In this document: in pieces, positions 30,040-33,927 of the stretch | Layout: every line of letters begins with the position of its first letter | Numbering within the stretch: the stretch's first letter is position 1 | Position numbers and translations under genes: made by a program | IMG/VR virus record: IMGVR_UViG_3300010885_004131 | Location: 1 to 33,927 of that record | Length of the DNA: 33,927 bases | Source of the DNA: a virus | Strand: one strand, 5' to 3' | The notes under the pieces: generated by a model | Databases searched by the model: none | The model's input: only the letters and a program-made list of their open reading frames with translations | What the model was told of the DNA's origin: nothing

Positions 30040-30269
30040 TACTTCTTGACCTTGCCAAACGCTTCTGCGACTTCTTCTTTGCTAAGCACGCCATCTTCGT
30101 ACCAAGCACGCAACAATGCCTCGCTCACTTTGGCAGCAGCAACAATGCCTGCAATGGCAGCAGCCTTCCACAACTCAACATCAACAATCGCTCCACCTGC
30201 AATGGCAGCCAATGCGCTTGAGCCAAACACTGCACCAACACGCAACACAAGAGTCTGCAACATCTTCAC
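30039..30269 (-). CDS. Holin-like membrane protein
   Basis: A 76-residue protein from GTG 30269 (AAAGGAG seven bases upstream; an ATG at 30263 would be too far from it). A single long hydrophobic region with small residues (VGAVFGSSALAAIAGGAIVD, then LWKAAAIAGIVAAAKVSEAL) could form one or two membrane helices. A charged C-terminus follows (SKEEVAEAFGKVKK). It lies directly before the endolysin gene, as holins do. Confidence 0.75.
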   Translation of the reverse strand: MKMLQTLVLRVGAVFGSSALAAIAGGAIVDVELWKAAAIAGIVAAAKVSEALLRAWYEDGVLSKEEVAEAFGKVKK

Positions 30270-30430
30270 TCGTCATCTCCTTTGGTAAGTACGCCAACTA
30301 GATGCACTGCAAGTCCAGCAAGCGAGATCATAATGCCAAGACGCTTTGTGTCACCACTAAGCGTTATCAACACCAATCCCGTTCCTGCCAATGTCCAAGA
30401 CAATGCACCAAGTTCTTGTAGCCATTTCAT
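30266..30430 (-). CDS. 54-residue two-helix membrane protein
   Basis: A short gene from ATG 30430 (AGGTGA two bases before the start) to TGA 30266. Its stop overlaps the next start (GTGA). The product has two hydrophobic helices (LSWTLAGTGLVLITLS and IMISLAGLAVHLVGVLT) with a short GDTKRL turn and a GDDE end. The size, topology and place before a holin-like gene suggest a second holin or antiholin. Confidence 0.75.
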   Translation of the reverse strand: MKWLQELGALSWTLAGTGLVLITLSGDTKRLGIMISLAGLAVHLVGVLTKGDDE

Positions 30431-30432
30431 CG

Positions 30433-31884
30433 TCACCTATTCTTGCGTGTGCTGTGTGACTGCGTTGCACTACCAGCAGCAGCCGCAACCATAATGCCAG
30501 TCGCAGCAATAACAACACGCCTGCTAGACACAGGCACAGTGCTACCGACAGGCACATAAGTATCCGCCACGCCATCAAAGATATTGATTTCTGTTTCAAA
30601 GGCTTTCCTGACCTCTGTTGGTGCGTCTTGCACAGCAGCGATCAATTCCACAACTTGGTTCTCCGTCAACTCGTTGACATCTAACGCTGCAAAGATTTCA
30701 GTGGCTTGTTCTTGTGTAATAACTGCCAACACCTCTGGACTACTTGCCAACACTGTTGCCTGCTCTTGTGTAATTTCTTGCTCCAACACAGCAGTCACCA
30801 CAGCCTCAACTTGTCCCGGGGTCGCCTCATCTAAATTGGCAACCAACGCCACTAGCGCCACAATGTTGTCCACTGCGTCGTCTATGACAGCCTCGTCAAT
30901 AACAACAGGCTCATCAACAACAGGCTCATCAACAACAGGCTCATCAACAGGTAACTCAACTGGAACGATTGTTGTATCAGGCGTCTCAAGAACGTCATCA
31001 ACAGTTGTGGTAGGCTCGTCACGTGGCAAAGTATCTATGGCGATTGTTTCTGGCACTGTTTCTTCTGGAATTGTTGTATCAGGGGTGGCAAGCGTTGTGG
31101 TGGGCTGCTCAGTGGTCGTACTGGTTGCTTCTACTGGCAGCAATAATGGTGGTGGCTCTGGCTGAGTGGTTGTGGATTCCTGCGTTGTTGTTGTCTGCAT
31201 GGTGGTTGTTGAAGCGAGCAAAGTAGTTGTCGTTGTTGTTGCAAGGGCAGTCGTTGTCGGAGCAGTAGTAGTAGAGGTCGTTGTCGTAGTTGTGGATGTT
31301 GTTGTAGATGCCCATGTTGTTGTTGCCGCCTCTGTTGTTGTAGTTGTGTTGCTAGGGCTTGTCGTGAACGCTTCTGCCGGCACAATGGCAAGACCTGCGT
31401 CATCTAACTCCCAAGCAAGCATCGCACAGGTCGCACCGCCATTCTCATATACCCACAAGTCCAAAGCCATTGTCTGCGTCACAACTGCAATCGGGTCAGA
31501 CAACGACCAAGTGCAACCTTGGTCGCTCCAACTGCCAAACTCGTTGCCACCAATGTTTGCCCAAGCCCCGTCATCGTGCGCAAGCCAGAGGCGCACAGAC
31601 TGCACACCATTAGGAATAGTTATGTTGCCCGTGAAGTGGACAGCAAACTGATCGTAGCCGCAATCACCTAAGTGGTTCTGCTCGGGGTCCCATGTCCAGT
31701 TGACGTTCGGGTAGATGGTTGTGCCACATTGCGTGTACACACTGTCATCTCGTTGTGGTGGAATGTTCTCGCCAATGTAGTAACCAACAGCCGTAACACC
31801 ATCAACAGCCTGCGCCTTGGTTGGCACAAACAACGCAAGTATCGCAACTGGTGCGAGTATTAGCCAACGGGAATAGCGAGCCAC
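30433..31884 (-). CDS. Secreted Thr-rich surface protein with C-terminal membrane anchor
   Basis: A 483-residue protein from GTG 31884, with GGAG eight bases upstream. A signal peptide (1-26, ending AQA) leads to a PA14/lectin-like beta domain (about 35-175: DQFAVHFTGNITIPNGVQSV, then LWLAHDDGAWANIGG). A Thr-rich stalk follows (180-290, many TTTT runs), then three PVVDE repeats encoded by 15-base DNA repeats. A helical domain (about 340-440) and a C-terminal membrane helix with basic tail (VVIAATGIMVAAAAG, then STRKNR) complete it. This is bacterial cell-surface architecture, unusual for a phage late gene; it may display on the host or link virion and cell. Confidence 0.75.
   Translation of the reverse strand: MARYSRWLILAPVAILALFVPTKAQAVDGVTAVGYYIGENIPPQRDDSVYTQCGTTIYPNVNWTWDPEQNHLGDCGYDQFAVHFTGNITIPNGVQSVRLWLAHDDGAWANIGGNEFGSWSDQGCTWSLSDPIAVVTQTMALDLWVYENGGATCAMLAWELDDAGLAIVPAEAFTTSPSNTTTTTEAATTTWASTTTSTTTTTTSTTTAPTTTALATTTTTTLLASTTTMQTTTTQESTTTQPEPPPLLLPVEATSTTTEQPTTTLATPDTTIPEETVPETIAIDTLPRDEPTTTVDDVLETPDTTIVPVELPVDEPVVDEPVVDEPVVIDEAVIDDAVDNIVALVALVANLDEATPGQVEAVVTAVLEQEITQEQATVLASSPEVLAVITQEQATEIFAALDVNELTENQVVELIAAVQDAPTEVRKAFETEINIFDGVADTYVPVGSTVPVSSRRVVIAATGIMVAAAAGSATQSHSTRKNR
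30900..30952. repeat. Three tandem 15-base repeats (ACAACAGGCTCATCA type)
   Basis: A near-exact 15-base unit occurs three times in the surface-protein gene, coding repeats of the PVVDE type on the minus strand. It marks the region between Thr stalk and helical domain and may vary in copy number. Confidence 0.7.
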
Positions 31885-32189
31885 GACAACGACTCCTCAT
31901 CCCAATAGAAATTGCCATCAGGCTTTGCTGTGGGTGCTTGCCAATCATTATTTGCATCTAGCGACCACGAAGCGTGTGGTTGTGGCGAAACAAACTCATC
32001 TGCTGTTTCATCGTATGTGTAGCCGATACCTGCGTACTGTTTGCGAATACGGTTGTTGTACGAAGTCTGTACCCATGTGCCACCTAACAGATTGTGACAC
32101 CACTCTGCACCATTGGCTTCGTGTTCGTCAGCAACAACGATCACTCGCAGCACTGTATTTGATGAGTCTATTTCTGCGAAATGTGCCAT
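31860..32189 (-). CDS. Fibre-associated protein of a pelagic-phage type
   Basis: A 109-residue protein from ATG 32189. The pattern MAHFAEIDSSNTVLRVIVVA, then EWCHNLLGGTWVQTSYN, then RKQYAGIGYTYDETADEF, then PHASWSLDANNDWQAP is one I recognise from many marine and freshwater phages, where it lies beside tail fibre genes. The function there is not known; a chaperone or structural tip role is likely. Its end overlaps the next gene by 25 bases. Confidence 0.75.
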   Translation of the reverse strand: MAHFAEIDSSNTVLRVIVVADEHEANGAEWCHNLLGGTWVQTSYNNRIRKQYAGIGYTYDETADEFVSPQPHASWSLDANNDWQAPTAKPDGNFYWDEESLSWLAIPVG

Positions 32190-32219
32190 GTGTATTCCTG
32201 TTCTTGTCTTGGGTAATGC

Positions 32220-33137
32220 TTAGAATGTAACTACTAGATTGCTGGTTGAATTGAAGGTGTGAATTGTATAAACGCCTGATGTCGTAATTGTTCCACCAGT
32301 AATGGTCTTACCAGCAGCAGTCGTCGTCACATAGCGACAGATGACCACACCTGACCCACCGTTGCCACCTGTGCCAGCGACCTGATAATTCGCACCACCA
32401 CCACCACCACCAGTGTTCGCTGTGCCAGCAACACCGTTGTTTGGACTACTTGTGTTACCTGCACCACCACCACCGTTGCCACCTGCGCCACCTGTAGTCG
32501 TGTCTGCACCTCCACCACCGCCACCTGCACGAAATACAGATGTACCTGTGATGCTTGAAGCCAAGCCAACGCCACCTGCACCACCGACTGTGTTTGATGG
32601 TGCAACAATTCCTGCTGCACCTGCGCCACCGCCACCACCTGCTGCGTATGTAGAACTTGTTGATGCACCAGCGAAACCTTGTGTTGGTGATGCAGCAGCA
32701 CCACCAGCAAATGCGCCGTTGTGACCACCTGCACCACCAGAGCCACCTGATGCGCCTGCACCAGTGCCAGTTACATAACCAGCACGACCGCCGCCTGTAG
32801 CAGTGATCGTTGTGAGACCAGTTCCAGCGATAGAACTATCAGAGCCGTTGTTGCCAATAGCGTTTAGAACCGCTGCACCACCACCACCCACTGTGATCGT
32901 ATAAGTAACGGTGACAGTAGGTGTGAACACAGCCATCGCTGCACCACCACCACCAGTGTATTCGCCAATGACAGATGAACGATATCCACCTGCGCCACCA
33001 CCACCTTGACTACCTGCACCACCACCAGCGATCACCAGATATTCAATGTCGATTGGGAATGTTGTTGTACCTAAACCTGTACCAAGCCAAGTACCAACCT
33101 GTGTGCCGACACGGCTGCGAGTGCGAGCGTTCCCCAT
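32220..33137 (-). CDS. Gly-rich tail fibre A
   Basis: A 305-residue protein from ATG 33137, overlapping the stop of fibre B by one base (TAATG). The N-terminus (RVGTQVGTWLGTGLGTTTF, then IEYLVIAGGGAG) leads to long Gly-rich runs, with an AAGIVAPSNTVGGAGGVG type pattern. The protein ends in a beta domain (SGVVICRYVTTTAAGKTITG, then YTIHTFNSTSNLVVTF). It is a paralogue of fibre B, with the same end motif (SGIVICRYITAD, then YTVHTFTSSSSLVIS). It may form polyglycine-II-type fibres for host contact (inference). Confidence 0.85.
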   Translation of the reverse strand: MGNARTRSRVGTQVGTWLGTGLGTTTFPIDIEYLVIAGGGAGSQGGGGAGGYRSSVIGEYTGGGGAAMAVFTPTVTVTYTITVGGGGAAVLNAIGNNGSDSSIAGTGLTTITATGGGRAGYVTGTGAGASGGSGGAGGHNGAFAGGAAASPTQGFAGASTSSTYAAGGGGGAGAAGIVAPSNTVGGAGGVGLASSITGTSVFRAGGGGGGADTTTGGAGGNGGGGAGNTSSPNNGVAGTANTGGGGGGANYQVAGTGGNGGSGVVICRYVTTTAAGKTITGGTITTSGVYTIHTFNSTSNLVVTF

Positions 33138-33804
33138 TACGAGATCACCAGACTGCTAGACGATGTGAAGGTATGCACCGTGTACGCACCCGATGTCGTT
33201 GTTGTGCCACCAGTGATATTGAAACCTAGTGCTGTCTTGTCTGCTGTGATGTAGCGACAGATGACGATGCCTGAACCACCAGCGATGCCAGCACATTGAA
33301 AGACTGTGCCACCGCCGCCACCGCCACCAGTGTTTGCTGTGCCAGCGACAGATACACCGCTTGAACCACCACCACGACCACCACCACCTGATCCACCAGC
33401 ACCGTTTGCATACCAACTGCTGACTGTTATGTAGTTTGCACCACCACCACCTCCACCAGCGTATGTCACTGATGAGCCTGAAATACTTGATGCGCTACCA
33501 TTACCACCAGTGCCACCGTTATCAGTATTCTTAGTTCCTGCTGCGCCAGCACCACCGCCACCACCACTACTTCCTGGTCCACCGCCACCGCCATCATTAC
33601 CTTGACCAACTGTTCCTGCGCCACCACTTAGAACAGTGTTGTAACCTTGATTTCCACCACCCGAACCACCTGCTGCAGCACCTACTCCGTAACCACCGCC
33701 ACCGCCACCACCCGTAGAAGTGATTGTGCTAAGCACCGAGTTTGCACCATTAGAGCCACCAGACTCAACATTGGCAGCACCACCACCACCGACTGTCGCA
33801 GTGT
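33137..33804 (-). CDS. Gly-rich tail fibre B, C-terminal part (joins 229-1)
   Basis: This is the continuation of the gene starting at 229, 222 residues here, ending at a stop at 33137. Runs of Gly with Ala, Asn and Ser (GGGGGGYGVGAAAGGSGGG type) are broken by short beta segments (SASSISGSSVTYAGGGGG). The C-terminal domain has SGIVICRYITADKTALGFNI, then TSGAYTVHTF. On the linear contig it would appear truncated at 33841; across the circle it is complete. Confidence 0.85.
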
Positions 33805-33927
33805 AGGTTCCTGTGCCGAGTGTCAAAGTTCCAGTTCTCATACCGCCAGCACCACCGCCACCACCGCCACCACTTTGGTTTGACTGGTAGCCACCACCTG
33901 CGCCACCTGCGACGACAAGATATTCAA
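33805..33927. repeat. Terminal direct repeat, right copy (circular join)
   Basis: This stretch is identical to bases 1-123. It lies inside the Gly-rich fibre B reading frame, which continues without interruption when the two copies are merged. Confidence 0.95.

Noticed and set aside
30584-31651. Plus-strand Ser/Val-rich frames opposite the surface protein
   Set aside because: They mirror the Thr/Val/Glu repeats of the minus-strand gene and have no start signals.
1-33927. tRNA genes
   Set aside because: No cloverleaf with intact acceptor and T-loop sequence was noticed by eye. A tRNA search program would be decisive.

Overview
The window is a complete, circularly closed genome of a tailed siphovirus with an HK97-type capsid. 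The first 123 bases are repeated exactly as the last 123, leaving about 33,804 unique bases. One glycine-rich tail-fibre gene runs across the contig ends, so the linear break is arbitrary. Every gene I can support lies on the minus strand, so transcription runs from high to low coordinates around the circle. No integrase, DNA polymerase, helicase, primase or tRNA is visible. The host is probably an aquatic actinobacterium. This is inferred from Thr-rich secreted stalk proteins, a small tail protein of a type common in pelagic phages, and actinophage-like structural genes.

Layout in order of transcription. (1) Early/recombination and regulation, 29203 to 24508: YqaJ-type exonuclease, an Erf-like annealing protein, a 47-residue Cys-rich peptide, a winged-helix protein, a PD-(D/E)XK-like protein, an HTH initiator-like protein, a membrane-anchored lysozyme-like enzyme, an XRE regulator and two small proteins. 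(2) Modification and accessory block, 24398 to 20701: an amidoligase with an N-terminal HTH, a class II glutamine amidotransferase, a DNA-binding-like protein, an unknown protein and a small membrane protein. (3) 7-deazaguanine operon, 20485 to 15169: ParB-like, DpdA-like copy b, DUF6884-like, DpdA-like copy a, QueC, QueD, QueE and FolE, mostly with overlapping stops and starts. (4) Packaging and head, 15126 to 7012: a coiled-coil protein, HNH nuclease, a 10-bp-phased repeat region, small and large terminase, portal, a beta protein, a fused capsid protease, major capsid and connectors. (5) Tail, 7012 to 237 and on across the join to 31860: tail terminator, tube, assembly chaperone with a programmed -1 frameshift, tape measure, minor tail proteins and two tandem Gly-rich fibres. 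(6) Surface protein and lysis, 31884 to 29304: a secreted Thr-rich protein, two small membrane proteins, an M15 peptidase and a third membrane protein. This block ends in the clearest intrinsic terminator in the window (29247-29303).

FolE, QueD, QueE and QueC together supply every step from GTP to preQ0. The two DpdA-like transglycosylases would insert the base into phage DNA, giving resistance to host restriction. The ParB-like and DUF6884-like genes share the operon. A free-standing class II amidotransferase and an amidoligase are encoded about 2 kb upstream. The most interesting candidate for an undescribed system is this combination: duplicated DpdA, the DUF6884-like protein, and the amidotransferase/amidoligase pair. 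Several non-coding signals also stand out: strong hairpins placed just before Shine-Dalgarno sequences, a repeated CTGTGCTGCG element, a repeated GCCACGTGGC palindrome, and the phased repeat array in front of the terminase genes.
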